Shown in pieces: positions 20,029-34,109 of a stretch of DNA of 64,000 nucleotides (position 1 is the first letter of the stretch; every line of letters starts with the position of its first letter). The position numbers were made by a program, and so were the translations under genes. The stretch lies in NCBI GenBank assembly GCA_030248195.1, contig JASAND010007816.1:1-64000 (forward strand), read 5' to 3'. The notes beneath the pieces were generated by a model. It saw only the letters and a list, made by a program, of their open reading frames with translations. It was not told the DNA's origin and did not search any database. This DNA comes from Trissonchulus latispiculum. Lineage: Eukaryota > Nematoda > Enoplea > Enoplida > Ironidae.

Positions 20029-21014
20029 AATTCAGATTATCTCGTAGGATACCGAGAGATAAAATTAGTTCTAAACCAGTCTGAGGCGTCGACGCGTGAA
20101 GAGAAAACTTACGCGAGAAGGGACATACATGAAGAAGACGTGAAAACATACACGGGAATTAACTAAGCGTAAAATAGGGACCTAAGAAAAGAGAAAATAT
20201 GTGGACCACTTTAAACTATACGTATGTGGACACTAGTATGCTGAAGAAAGAAATTAAATTTTGAGTTAAACGCACCCGTTAAAAAAAGAGAACTTACAGC
20301 TTTGTACGTTACATTATCATGGGATTCAAATAACCACCCATAACTGGGAACAAAAATGGCACCCAAAAGTTTGAATCATTACATATATTTTCATTACATT
20401 ATCATGGGATTAAAACTGTCATCCAAAATTTTGAATCATTTGAAAATTTCATAAATTCAAAGAACAGCTGGGCAACATGGGCTTCGACGGGGCCTCAACC
20501 AATGGTTTCCGGGTCGTGGTGGAGAAGCGACCCTATGGGTACCATGTCATAACGGCGTTTCCTGCCGCATGCTGAACAACTGTCAGCAAAGACTCGTCCC
20601 TATCCCACCTGCAAGGGCAACCTCCCCCATGAAGTTTGGTGGTAGTTATTATGTGAATTCTACCAGCAAATTTCATGGGTGAGGCGGTCCGTCCCCTTCC
20701 CCAATCATACATATTTTACGATCTATTATTGGGTGAACATATTACGGCTATCATTTGCGGTTCTTTCATTTTTCAAATGTGAATTTATATTATGACTTAT
20801 TATAATCTTAATGATTATACGCCCTCATATGAAACGATCAGTATTTCAAAACAGTCACCCAAAAATAAGATCAAAAATGTCACCCAAAAATGAGATTAAA
20901 AACGGCGCCCCAAACAGGGATCAAAAATGTCTCCCAAAGAGCGCTCAATTGATCTCTCTATTACTGATCATGCCATTATATTTTCCTTTCATTTCTTTGT
21001 TTGAAAATTTAGCA
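20029..21014 (+). repeat. Repeat X copy
   Basis: Carries the AGGATACCGAGAGATAAAAT block, the AACAGCTGGGCAACATGGG block (20464), the GTGAATTCTACCAGC site without insertion (20654) and subrepeats to about 20980, matching 2264-2330 in reverse orientation. No genes. Confidence 0.85.
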
Positions 21015-21022
21015 ATTGCCAT

Positions 21023-22700
21023 CAGTGACGGAGCCGGGTCATTTAGGCTTGACCCGGTGACCCGGTTGAGCCCTGACCCGGTTTTCCAGAAAATTTCAAA
21101 TTCTGCAAAAAATTTTAGTTTTGCCTAAGAAGCTAAATTTTTGGCTTCGATGTTCCGTCACCACCCCAAAAAGAATAAATTACGACATGTTTGCTCTAGC
21201 TTTTTTTTTAAAATGTATTTAATAGTAACTGTAGCACTAAATCTAAATTTATGCAGAATTGAGTTACCAAAACCAATAATTGATCCGTCTGCGAAATTTT
21301 GCAGGCTGTAATATAAGTGCTTGTCCAAAAACACGGAGTACTTTAAAAAATTGGTTTTTATTATGTAAAATTTAAATTAAATTTAAATTAAAATTTAAAT
21401 TAAATTAAATTGTACGCTTATATTCAACATTTACCTTGGTTGCGAAAATAATCAGCAAACCATGTAGTACCAAGAGTACATAATAACTATGTATAGTTAT
21501 TATGTACTCTTGGTTGGTAGTACTAAATAGATTTATACAATAATCATGAAACCAAGAGTGCATAATTGCACTATATATAATTAGAAGAGTAAGCCACTAG
21601 AGGGCTCCTCTTCTTGGCATTGCGTAACGGTGCTCCGACCACAATACGCGAATGTTCCCCCGTTTGGTGGGGGGGGTAACAGAAAAGAGGTCCCCGGTAG
21701 GTGGGGGGGGGGGGGTAGCCAACAGCCAATCAGATTGCAGAGACCCCCTCCCCGTTTGGTGGGGGGGAGAGCCAGAGGATTGCGGTAGTTTTTGTTCTAT
21801 TTAAAAATGGGTCCCCGTTTGGTTTTAACCCTCTTCTGCCCAAGACTTCTCAGGGAAATCGGCTCAAAATGACCAATTTTACATTTCTGGCTGCCAATTT
21901 TTACTGTGACCACCTAGAGAGATGGGACTGCCACCAATCGATAGAGAATTAATTGCTATTACATTTCATAATGTAGCATTGAAGGGTCTCCGATGAACCC
22001 AGAAAAAGTTACAAGCCGTCAAAGTCGGACAAAGTACGAAATTTTGCTAAATTTTCATTGCAAACATCCAATAAATTTATATCTAGCTGCAAGACTAGAT
22101 TCAGAGGCGGGATCAACTATACGTTATTTTAATGCGCATAACCTCCCGCATCACCTGGTGGAACGACTGTTCTGCCGACGAACTACAGCCGGCTCTGGAT
22201 TTACTTGAATGCAGCGCTCGAACAGGGAATGAAATCATCAAAATTTCCATCGCGGCGGAATGTCATAGAAACTAGATTTTTCAAGCAGGTGTCGAAATAT
22301 TCTCCCAAAATAGGGTGGACGTGTTAAAGATAAAAGGTGCAAATGCCCAGATTGTCAACCGGCAACTGGACCCTGTCCCAAAAAATGAGATGTCAAAAAT
22401 CAGCACTTGTGCCAATTAGCAGCCGCGGGCATAAAAGGGTTAATCAGTTGCTTTGATTTTGTGAGTTTTGCACAAATTCATTTAAAAATTGTTATTTGGG
22501 ATTGAAGACACTGTAAAACTGTGCTGGATGGCTGTCAAAAGATCAAATTTTGATTTTTGGTGTTACTCTTTAAACTAAAATTTTAGCTTGGTAAGCCAAA
22601 ACTTTCAGATATTTGAGGTAAGTTCATAAAACCGGGTCGAAGCTCTTGACCCGGTAACCCGGTCCAAAAAGTGACCCGAACTGACCCGGTTCCATCTCTG
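21023..22700. mobile_element. hAT-type non-autonomous element, 8-bp TSD ATTGCCAT
   Basis: Left end CAGTGACGGAGCCGGGTCA and inverted right end CAGAGATGGAACCGGGTCA. ATTGCCAT directly repeats at 21015-21022 and 22701-22708. The interior has no transposase. It holds a palindromic MITE at 21471-21512, half a G-rich MITE (21590-21830) and an unassigned stretch at 21830-22560 whose ORF (21993-22208) I do not recognise. Confidence 0.88.
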
Positions 22701-22743
22701 ATTGCCATAATTCAGATTATCTCGTAGGATACCGAGAGATATA

Positions 22744-23109
22744 CAGCCGGTTGCACCAAATATGATTAACTTCTAACTAAAATGTTATTAGCTAGTATAT
22801 ATTAATCTTATTTTAATCAGATTCTCCGTTGCACCAAGCTACTTAAATTTTAAAATCTGATTAGCTGTAAACCAATCAGTATTTTTTCCAGACGAGCTCT
22901 AGCAAATCAGGTACAAGCTTGTCACATGATGACTTTAGTTAGATTTTAATAAGATGTTAGTCAGAAGTTAGTCAAATGTTAATCTTACCCCTGAGCAGAA
23001 TTAAAATATAACTAACTTTCCATTTGGTGCAACGGAAAATGGCCTTAATTAGAACTTAATTACAAATTAGTCTAATTAGATGTTAGTCACATTTGGTGCA
23101 ACCGGCCGA
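22744..23109. mobile_element. MITE with CAGCCGGTTGCACCAAAT inverted ends
   Basis: Left CAGCCGGTTGCACCAAAT and right inverted CGGCCGGTTGCACCAAAT, with further inverted pairing inside. It splits a segment that is continuous in the X copies at 20050-20075 and 11060-11085 (GAGAGATAAAATTAGTT), so an empty site exists. The flanks suggest a TA or ATA duplication. Confidence 0.85.
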
Positions 23110-23360
23110 TAATTAGTTTTAAACCAGTCTGAGGCGTCGACGCGCGCCTACACACGTAGACAAGCGTCTGTATGCGTTCTTGACTATAAATGCAACTTTA
23201 ACCTCTTAACCCGCCTGCTTTATAACCTAACAATTGTACAAATAGTTACAGAAACATCGGTTCCTGCAGGTGATGATAGTAGATAAAGTAGATAAAACAG
23301 ATTTTACTATACAACACACAATTAAGTAAACATAAATTACGCAACAAACAAATGTCCACA

Positions 23361-23476
23361 TCAAATTTTCAGTCCTAATTTTTGTTTCTGCTTTATCTTC
23401 TTTTTAACCGTATCAATGTTTCGGTCTTTCCAGTTACTCTTTCGCAGCTTAACGGGGCGATTTCCGACATACTTTC
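23361..23476 (-). CDS. RBM42: RBM42 exon 9 (terminal coding exon)
   Basis: Acceptor TTTTAG|GAAAGTATG. It encodes KYVGNRPVKLRKSNWKDR and a Lys-rich tail ending LGLKI, TGA at 23361-23363. The entry phase (two bases complete a Gly codon) fits exon 8. Confidence 0.93.
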
Positions 23477-23930
23477 CTAAAACACACCAAAGTACAATGC
23501 TGCTAAACGAGTTAGTTAAAGTTAGTAGCACGCTATGTGGCGGGTTCTGGGCGTGGAGGTTCAAACTGGATCTCTTGCACTTCCCCGCCTCCAATTTTAA
23601 AGTAATTGGTGAAAGAAATCGAAAGTTAGGGCTGGGGAGAAAGGCGCAAGAGATCCTTCAAACCTGCACCAGCGACGCAATGAGAAAAGGGGTAAACAAA
23701 CCAGACTCATTGAGCCGTCTTATTTTTCATATGCGCTAAAACCCAGAACCTATAAACAACTAAAGGCAGAATTGATTTGTAATCATGTTCTGATTAAAAG
23801 CACACTTTCCGTTCAACCAACAGAAAACTTAGTCGGATTTTAATTCTAGTCAGTCAGGGGGTAGGACCAAGAGTACATAATACATAAGAGTCTGACAGCA
23901 GATGTACTCTATGTATTATAAGCTACTATA

Positions 23931-23963
<33 letters not shown>

Positions 23964-26900
23964 GTACTAATCTATTATAAGCTATAAGTACTCTATGTAT
24001 TACTATCGGCTGACCCCCCCATAATTTGTCAAAGAAATTCGCCCGCTATGTTTGCTCGCAACAGATGCACTTTGAACCAGCTGACTAGTTGTGTTTTCGA
24101 GCTTTAGCGTGCAAACATAGCGTTCGAATTTGCTTTGATAAGGGGGTCTGATTTCTGGGGGGGGGTAAGCCGATAGCGTGCAGAGGATGTAGCGAGCTGA
24201 TAATACATAGAGCATGACGCTTTTCATACTCTTATGTATTATGTACTCTTGGTAGGACTAATGAACGACATCTAAGAACTAATGTAAAGCTAGCAATGGC
24301 TTGCTGGTGATATTTCAGGCACTGAAACTATTTATTTTTGTGTAGGAGGATGCCTGAAAACTATTTTAGCCCGCCAACTAAAACTGAAACTAGACTGTTT
24401 AAGTTATGATCTGAACCTCGGACTGAAACTAAAGTCTGACCAAAAATTCTTGGAACCGAACTGTGAGCGCTTGTCCTGAGTTAACCTTTGAAGTTAGTCT
24501 ATATAAAGTATATATTTTTAGAAACCTCAGCAGGAGGAGAATCCGGTAAAACCACCATATCCGGTCTATATCTGGTTACCGGATGCTAAATCGATAAAAA
24601 CGCTTCAGATTCGGAAAGAGCGCTAATTAATTCATACTCTAGCATATTGGTCCTTGGCCCAAGACATCTCCGAAAATCCGGTCACATCCGGTCCATGTCC
24701 GGTAACCGGATGTCTAGGTCACAAAAACTGTAGAGCAAGATGGGTTTGTCGTATAGTTTCGCTGGTTTAATTTTTTGATTCAGCGGGTCGAAATTAATCC
24801 ATATACGCAGTTTTGTCCGATTTGGACCGGAATTGCCTGATTTATGGTCGTATCCGGTGCGAAAAAACCGAAAAAATCGGATTCTCCGGCCTGGAGCTCG
24901 GAATCGCGGACAAAAAATGTTAGGTTTTGGCACAATGAATATTTGGGAGGCTACTTTTATTTTACCGGTGTCAAAGTAATCGAATATCCGGTCGATTTCC
25001 GGTTCTGAGCTTTAAAATTCGAGATTTCATAGGCTGTTATCTCAGTATTCGATTGGTCCGGAAGTCAAATTATTTCATTATTTCGTCTATCCCTAACAAG
25101 CCACAACCTCAATTTACTTAATATTTGCTGTAACTTTTGAATGATGGAGTTTTAAAAATGGTTCAAAATAACTTATACGGCATGCGACAAAGCTAAGCGT
25201 ATAGGATCAAATCTCATGTCCGGTTCAATTAGACAAAATAAGCAAAATCAGCCCACTTTTAAAACGCTATCATTCAAAAATTACAGCAGATATGAAGTAA
25301 ATTGAGGTTGCGGCTTGTTAGGGATAGACGAAATATCATTTTAATGAAATAATTTGACTTCCGGACCAACCGGATACTGAGATACTAGCCTATGAAATCT
25401 TGAATTCTAAAGCTCAGAACCGGAAAGCGACCGGATATTCGATTACTTTGACACCGCTAAAATAAAAGTAGCCACCCAAATATTCATTGTGCCAAAAACT
25501 AACATTTTTTATCCGCGATTCCGAGCTCCAGACCGGAGAATCCGATTTTTCCGGTTTTTTCGCACCGGATACGACCATAAATCAGGCAATTCCGGTCCAA
25601 ATCGGACAAAACTGCGTATATGGATTAATTTCGACCCGCTGAATCAAAAAATTCAACCAGCGAAACTATACGACAAACCCATCTTGCTCTACAGTTTTTG
25701 TGACCTAGACATCAGGTTACCAGACATGGACCGGATATGACCGGATTTTCGGAGATGTCTTGGGCCAAGGACCAATATGCTAGAGTATGAATTAATTAGC
25801 ATTGTCTTGCCGAATCTGAAGCGTTTTTATCGATTTGGCATCCGGTAACCGGATATAGACCGGATATGATGGTTTTACCGGATTCTCCTCCTCCTGAGGT
25901 TTCTAAAAATATATACTTTATATAGACTAACTTCAACGGTTAACTCAGGACAAGCGCTCACAGTTCGGTTCCAAGAATTTTTGGTCAGACTTTAGTTTCA
26001 TTGTTTTCTCTTTTGCAAAGCAGACCCGTCAAGTCAGTTCAACTCACCATCCATTTCACGCATGGCCCGTATATAGTCTTCAGGATCCTTGAATGACACA
26101 AAACCATAACCCTTCGTTTTATTCGTCCTTTTATCTCTGACGACGCGAGCCTTTAAAAAGCTGGGATACTTTCTGAATGCCTTTGCCAGAAGTTCGTCGC
26201 TGACTTCATTACCAAGATCGCCACAAAACAAACGAAAATCATCTAGAATAATAAAATTACTTGTGTTGTGTGGTGGTATCTGTCTTAGTGCAAACTTCTC
26301 AATCCAGTACGAATACATTAACACAGCAGAAAACTAAATTCCAATCAGTACACTCTTAATTAATGATTAGGTGAAACACAATTATACCTTTAGATTTTGC
26401 AATAAAATTTAACGAAATTTGATTTAAGATTGGGCGACGTGAAAATATTTACATTTCCTCTTCTAACCAAAGTTTAGCATACACCTACTGGGATCCCATT
26501 CTGTTAGCGAAGGGTCCTCCCACACATCTCCGCCAGCCACACGGATGAATTTTTTGGGCCGTTTAGTCTTAGCCGCTTTGCCACCCCCACCACTGCCGAG
26601 TTCAGCCTGACCGGTGGGGTCACCCGCAGCTGAGGACCCAGCAGCCCCCATCATTGCGGCGCCGTCAGTCGTAAATGAGGTGGACGCAGAGACAGAGGAG
26701 GAGGGAGTCGGCTCGGCCGGGATCAGTTCTGCTGGCCCGGCTGATCTGAAACAAACAAATAAAAAAGGGTAAATAAAAAGAGTGAGAAAAAACTTATAAA
26801 GATATTTTGCCAAAAATTTCAATATATGGAATGAAAAATTTAAACGATTGTATCTCACTATCCCTTCATCCGATTGCAATAATTTCAACAGTTCCTGATT

Positions 26901-29900
26901 CAGAAGTCTCTTCTGTCTTTGCGCGCCTTCCGCGAGTGTTGTCTCGCTGGCACATTTTGGCGTTCGACTTCCATGTTGGTTGGTGCCTAGCTTTTCTTGC
27001 AGGCGGCGCGTCAGGACACCCACCGTTTGAAAGCGCAAGCAATTCTGGTATAGAAAGTTTGGCTCTGTGACCACTGCAGCAAAAGTTAGGTTTGAAAACC
27101 CAACTCAGGACAATTTCTACTTTCCATCGCGAATAATCAATATACGTGGCGCTTCACAATGTTGCAAATACTTTGCACACATCACCCCAATAGCAGCAGG
27201 CAATCGTTTTTTGCGGTTTCCGATAAAATTTTCAAAATATACGCTGATATACTACTTCGCTGATTATGTGGTTATTAGCTGCTAACTTTAACTACAACTT
27301 AGTCCGCATGCATACAGTGCGCTTGGGGGGAGCGCAGACCTGGAGCTCATCCGGTTTTTTTGGTAAAAAACCGGCCCACCCGGAGGCCGGCAGTTCACCC
27401 ACCCTAAATTTCGCCTCCTGCATATGGGTGGTACGCTCCCCCATCGGATGGACTGATGGAGGAGAGAGAGAGGACTTGATTTTTGGTTTGCCGCTACTTC
27501 CGAAGGAAAAGGGCAAACCCTTATTCTCGTCGTGTTATTATTATTGGGTTGCCGCTTTTTCACAAAAAGGCAACCCTTTAACTTGGGTATGTCCGTTATT
27601 GGGTTGTCGCATTTTTTTAAAAAAAAAGACAACCCTTTGATATGGCTAAGTTTCTTTATTTATTGGGTTGCCGCTTTTTACACAAAAAGGCAACCCTTTC
27701 ATCTGGGTATGTCCGTTTATTATTATTATTATTATTCTCGTGACCACCCCCTGTCCCCCCCCTCTAACTTGAGTTTGGGAAGGGGTGGAGAGGTGGTTGA
27801 TACCTCATTTTGAAGGTCTTGACTTGAAGTGTTGACTGAAGCGCGGGGAGCCCCGGGGGAGCAGAGGTGCTCCCGGAGCAGCCCCGTGAGTAAAAATGAG
27901 TAAAATAAAAAAGTTGTCCAAATGAGCTAATTTTGGTATCATTCGAAAGCTCTCGGCGAGTAATGAAAAAGTTGTAATTGGGTCAAGGCCTGAAAATGCA
28001 CTCATTTTGAGTTATGAGGCGAAAAATGGTCAAAAAATGTCCAAAAACGGCTAAAATGGCTCAAAATTGAAAGTTCTCAGATCGGGCTCATGTCGGTGTC
28101 ATTCGAAAGCTCTCATTGAGTATATAAAAAGTTGTAATAGGGCCAAGCCGCCAAAATGTACGAAAATTGAGTTACGGAGCTTCAAATAGTTCAAAAAAGG
28201 TCAAAACAGGCCAAAATATCACAAAAATAAAAATATCGGAAAATAACTAATATGGGTATCATTCGAAAGCTCTCGTTGAGTAGATAAAAAGTTGTTATAG
28301 GGCCAAAGCGCCAAAGTGTACGAAACTTGAGTTACGGAGCCGCAAAGGGGTCAAAAATGGTCAAAATCGACCAAAATGACCCAAAAATTTAAACAACTCT
28401 AAATATGGTCAATATGGTACTCTATTGAGAGCTCTCGATACGGACTACCCGAATCAGACTATACTGGGTCACAATGGTGCCTCTTTTGGGAGATATGGCC
28501 ATCTATAAACGGAAAATGCCGCGGCAACCCATTCTCGCTACTTCGCTAGTTTATTTATTTATTTATTTATTATTCCGGTCAACATTTGTGTCCCCCCCCT
28601 TTTTCTCGAGATTGGCTGGACCGATCGGGCTGAAATTCTCACCATAGTTGTAGGGTGACCTGAAGTGCTCCCGTTTGTAAGGGCATCCCGATATCTCCCG
28701 GATTCCGGGAATGGCGAATCCCGGAATTTTAAAAATCGTAAGGGGGGACCAAGGGAAACGTAAAAATTTTTTGTCTCCGATTTTGCTTAAAAAGTTGGTC
28801 ATAGGGTAAGTCGACCACGCTGATTTCGAAACTGAAATCGAAATTTCCGGAAAATTTCCGGATTTCGAGATATGCAACCCGGAAAATTCCGGATTTTTAA
28901 AAATTTCTCCAAAAGTGGTCGATATGGTACTCAAATGAAAGAGCTCGTCGAGCTGAACAACTTTCCTTCTTGCGGTATTTTACCGAAATGCTTATAGCGA
29001 AAGTAATAGCCGAAAAACTGAAAATCCGGGAATTCACGAAAACACGGATTTTGGACTTAAAAATTTTTTGTCTCGGATTTTGCTTAAAAGTTGGTCATAG
29101 GGTAAGTCGGTGGCGCTGATTTCGAAACTGAAATCGAAATTCCCGGAAAATTTACGGATTTCGATATATTCGGCCCGGAAAATTCCGGATTTTGAAAAAT
29201 TTTTCCCAAAGTGGTCGATATGGTACTCAAATGAAAGAACTCGTCGAGCTGAGCAACTTTCCTTCTTGCGACATTTTCCGGAAATGCGTCCAGCGAAAAT
29301 TACGGCCAAAAAACTGAAAATCCGGGAATTCCCGGAAAAACCGGAATTTTAAAAAGTGTCCTAAAAGTTGTCAATATGGTACTTATTCGAAAGCTCTTAG
29401 CGAGTAGGGAAAAAGTTGTGATAGGGCCAAAGTCTGAAAATGTTCCAAAACTGAGTTTTAGCCCGAGCACAGAGGAATAAGAGGAAAATGCGCGACAACC
29501 CGTTGATGCCGGTAGGATTTATTGGGTTGTCGCATTTTTTTAAAAAAAAGACAACCCTTTGTTATGGGAAAGTTTCTTTATTTATTATATCGGTAAACAA
29601 TCTTGTCCCCCCCTTTTTATCGAGATTGGCTCGAGATTGGAGATTGGCCGATCGAGCTGAAATTATCAGTACCAGTTGGGGGTGGGGTGAAGTGGTACCG
29701 GAAGTGCGGGTAGCCCGATACCTCCCGGATTCCGGGAATGGCAGCTCCCGGAATTTTTAAAAATGGTAAGGGGGGACCAAGGGAAACGTAAAAATTTTTT
29801 GTCTCCGATTTCGCTCAAAAGTTGGTCATAGGGTAATTCGACCATGCTGATTTCGAAACTGAAATCGAAATTTCCGGAAAATTTACGGATTTCGAGATAT

Positions 29901-32599
29901 TCGCCCCGGAAAATTCCGGATTTAGAAAAATTTCCCCAAAAGTGGTCAATATGGGGCTCAAATGAAAGAGCTCGTCGAGCTGAGCAACTTTCCTTCTTGC
30001 GACATTTTCCGGGAATGTGTCTAGCGAAAGTTATAGCCGAAAAACTGAAAATCCGGGAATTCACGAAAACCCGGATTTTGGACTAAAAATTTTTTGTCTC
30101 CGATTTTGCTTAAAAGTTGGTCATAGGGTAACTCGACCACGCTGATTTCGAAACTGGAATCTACTTTTCCGGAAAATTTACGAATTTCGAGATATTCGGC
30201 CCGGAAAATTCCGGATTTAGAAAAATTTCCCCAAAAGTGGTCAATATGGGGCTCAAATGAAAGAGCTCGTCGAGCTGAGCAACTTTGCTTCTTGCGACAT
30301 TTTTGGAAAATGGGCCTTGCGAAAGTTCCGTCCGAAAAACCGAAAATCCGGGAATTCCCGGAAAATCGGAATTTTTAAAAATTGTCTCAAAAGTAGTCGA
30401 TATGGTACTCATTTGAAAGCTCTCAACGAGTAGGAAGAAGGTTGCAATAGAACCAAGTTCTGAAAATGTACCAAAACTGAGTTTTGGCCCTTTAGATAAG
30501 AGGAAAATGGCTGCGACAACCCGTTGATGCCGGTAGGATTTATTTATTATTATTATTATTATTTATTTATTATTCTCCGGATTCTTGTCCCCCCCCTCTA
30601 TCTCGAGATTGGAAAGGGGTAGAGAGGTGGTTGATACCTCATTTTGAAGGTCTTGACTTGAACTGCTCCCGGAAGCGCGGGGAGCCCCGGGGGAGCAGAC
30701 GTGCTCCCGGAGCACCCCCGTGAGTAAAAATGAGTAAAATAAAAAAGTTGTCCAAATGAGTTAATTTTGGTATCATTCGAAAGCTCTCGACGAGTAAAGA
30801 AAAAGTTGTAATTGGGTCAAGGCCTGAAAATGCACTCATTTTGAGTTATGAGGCGAAAAATGGTGAAAAATGGCCAAAAACGGCCAAAATGGCTAAAAAT
30901 TGAAAGTTCTCAGATCGGACTCATATTGGTATCATTCGAAAGCTCTCGTTGCGTAGATAAAAAGTTGTAATTGGGCCAAAGCACCATAATGTACAGAAAA
31001 TTGGCTACGGGGACTCAAAGGGGTCAAAAATGACCAAAACCGGCCAAAATGGGTCAAAATCAAAAATTTTGGAAAACCCACAAAATGGGTATCATTCGAA
31101 AGCTCTCTTTGAGTATATAAAAAGTTGTCATAGGGACAAGGAGTACTATCGTAGGATAATTGACTTATCTCGTTTATAAGAGGAAAAATGCAGCGGCAAC
31201 CCATTCATGATACTTTGCTTGTTATTGGGTTGCCGCTTTTTACACAAAAAAGGCAACCCTTTCATCTGGGTATGTCCGTTTTTATTATTATTCTTCATCT
31301 CGTTACCACCCCCTGTCCCCCCCCTCTAACTTTTGATTGGGTGGACCGATTGGGCTGAAATTTTCAGTGGAGGTTTGGGGTGGGGTGAAGTGTTGACTGA
31401 AGCGCGGACAGTCCGGTATTTCCCGGATTCCGGGAATGGCTGCTCCCGGAATTTTTTAAAATGGTAAGGGGGGACCAAGGGAAACGTAAAAATTTTTTGT
31501 CCCCGATTTCGCTTAAAAGTTGGGCATAGGGTAATTCGATAGCGCTGATTTCGAAACTGAAATCGAAATTTCCGGAAAATTTACGGATTTCGAGATATTG
31601 GACCCGGAAAATTCCGGATTTTGAAAAATTTTTCCGAAAGTGGTCGATATGGTACTTAAATGAAAGAGCTCGTCGAGCTGAGCAACTTTCCTTCTTGCGA
31701 CATTTTCCAGAAATGTGCCTACCGAAAGTTACAGCCGAAAAACTGAAAATCCGGGAATTCACGAAAACCCGGATTTTAAAAAAGTTCTTCAAAAGTGGTC
31801 AATATGGTACTCAAATGAAAGAGCTCGTCGAGCTGAGCAACTTTCCTTCTTGCGACATTTTCCAGAAATGCGCCTACCGAAAGTTACAGCCGAAAAACTG
31901 AAAATCCGGGAATTCACGAAAACCCGGATTTTAAAAAAGTTCTTCAAAAGTGGTCAATATGGTACTCAAATGAAAGAGCTCGTCGAGCTGAACAACTTTT
32001 CTGCTTGCGGCATTTTCCGGAAATGCGTCTAGCGAAAGTTACAGCCGAAAAACTGAAAATCCGGGAATTCACGAAAACCCGGATTTTAAAAAATTTCTTC
32101 AAATGTGGTCAATATGGTACTCAAATGAAAGAGCTCGTCGAGCAGAACCACTAGCGTAGCCAGAAAAAAATTTCGGAGGGGGGCAAGCCAAAAGTTTTCA
32201 GAAATTTGGCTGAAACGGAATCCTGTGGAGGCCGACAAGCTGGTATTTTTGAGATATTTTCGTGTTAATTTAGCGCCGCAGGCGAAAATTTTTGGAAATA
32301 TTTAGCCGAATTCCTACTTGGTACTAAAATTTTTTCTTTCGCCTCCGATTTCGGGGGGGGGCATGCCCCCCTCGCCCCCCCCCCTGGCTACGCGCCTGAG
32401 CAGAACAACTTTTCTGCTTGCGGCATTTTCGGGAAATGCGTGTAGCGAAAATTACGACCAAAATACTGTTGCATTCTTCTGAAAATCCGTCCCCCCCAAA
32501 GGGAAAATGCCGCGGCAACCCATTCTCGCAACTTCGCTAGTTTATTGGGTTGTCGCATTTTTTTAAAAAAAGACAACCCTTTGATATGGCTAAGTTTCT

Positions 32600-32634
<35 letters not shown>

Positions 32635-34078
32635 TTATTCCGGTCAACATTTGTGTCCCCCCCTTTTTCTCGAGATTGGCTGGACCGACTCGAGATTGGC
32701 TGAAATTCTCACCACAGTTGGAGGGTGACCTGAACTGCTCCCGTTTGTAAGGGCATCCCGATATCTCCCGGATTCCGGGAATGGTGAATCCCGGAATTTT
32801 AAAAATCGTAAGGGGGGACCAAGGGAAACGTAAAAATTTTTTGTCTCCGATTTTGCTTAAAAGTTGGTCATAGGGTAAGTCGACCACGCTGATTTCGAAA
32901 CTGAAATCGAAATTTCCGGAAAATTTCCGGATTTCGAGATATTCAACCCGTAAAATTCCGGATTTTGAAAAATTTCTCCAAAAGTGGTCGATATGGTACT
33001 CAAATGAAAGAGCTCGCCGAGCTGAACAACTTTCCTTCTTGCGACATTTTCCGAAAATGCGTCTAGCGAAAGTTATAGCCGAAAAACTGAAAATCCGGGA
33101 ATTCACGAAAACCCGGATTTTGGACTTAAAAATTTTTTGTCTCCGATTTTGCTTAAAAGTTGGTCATAGGGTAAGTCAAACACGCTGATTTCGAAACTGA
33201 AATTGAAATTCCCGGAAAATTTACGGATTTCGAGATATTCGACCCGGAAAATTCCGGATTTTGAAAAATTTCTCCAAAAGTGGTCGATATGGTACTCAAA
33301 TGAAAGAGCTCGCCGAGCTGAACAACTTTCCTTCTTGCGAGGTTTTCCGGAAATGCGTCTAGCGAAAGTTATAGCCAGCCGAAAAACTGAAAATCATGGA
33401 ATTCACAAAACCCGCATTTTGGACTTAAAAATTTTTTGTCTCGGATTTTGCTTAAAAGTTGGTCATAGGGTAAATCAAACACGCTGATTTCGAATCTGAA
33501 ATTGAAATTCCCGGAAAATTCCCGGATTTCGAGATATTAGGCCCGGAGAATTCCGGATTTTGAAAATTTTTCCGGAAAGTGGGCGATATGGTACTCAAAT
33601 GAAAGAACTCGTCGAGCTGAGCAACTTTACTTCTTGCGACATTTTCCGGAAATGCGTCCAGCGAAAATTACAGCCGAAAAACTGAAAATCCGGGAATTCC
33701 CGAAAAAACCGGAATTTTAAAATTGTCCTAAAAGTTGTCAATATCGTACTTATTCGAAAGCTCTCAGAGAGTAGGGAAAAAGTTGTGATAGGGCCAAAGC
33801 CTGAAAATGTTCCAAAACTGAGTTTTAGCCCGAGCCAATATAAGCACAGAGGGATAAGAAGAAAATGGCTGCGACAACCCGTTGATGCCGGTAGGATTTA
33901 TTATTGGGTTGCCGCTTTTTCAACAAAGCGGCAACCCTTTAACTTGGGTATGTCCGTTATTTATTGTGTTGCCCACTTTTCCAAAGGAATGGGCAACACT
34001 TTGTTATTGGTCTGTGCTTATTATTGGGTTGTCGCATTTTTTTAAAAAAAGACAACCCTTTGATATGGCTAAGTTTCT

Positions 34079-34109
<31 letters not shown>

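Larger units (their letters stand above)
27546..31222. mobile_element. Element E1 (type I-a), contains E2, E3 and E4
   Basis: Opener GGGTTGCCGC at 27546; closer GCGGCAACCC at 31193-31202 followed by ATTCATGATACTTTGCTTG, a tail shared only with E7. Its body, 30535-31192, has about 155-bp internal repeats with CATTCGAAAGCTCTC. Confidence 0.8.

Noticed and set aside
24682..25740. Two identical 83-residue ORFs on opposite strands
   Set aside because: They are the two arms of the palindrome read in mirror; there is no known domain and no independent evidence of coding.
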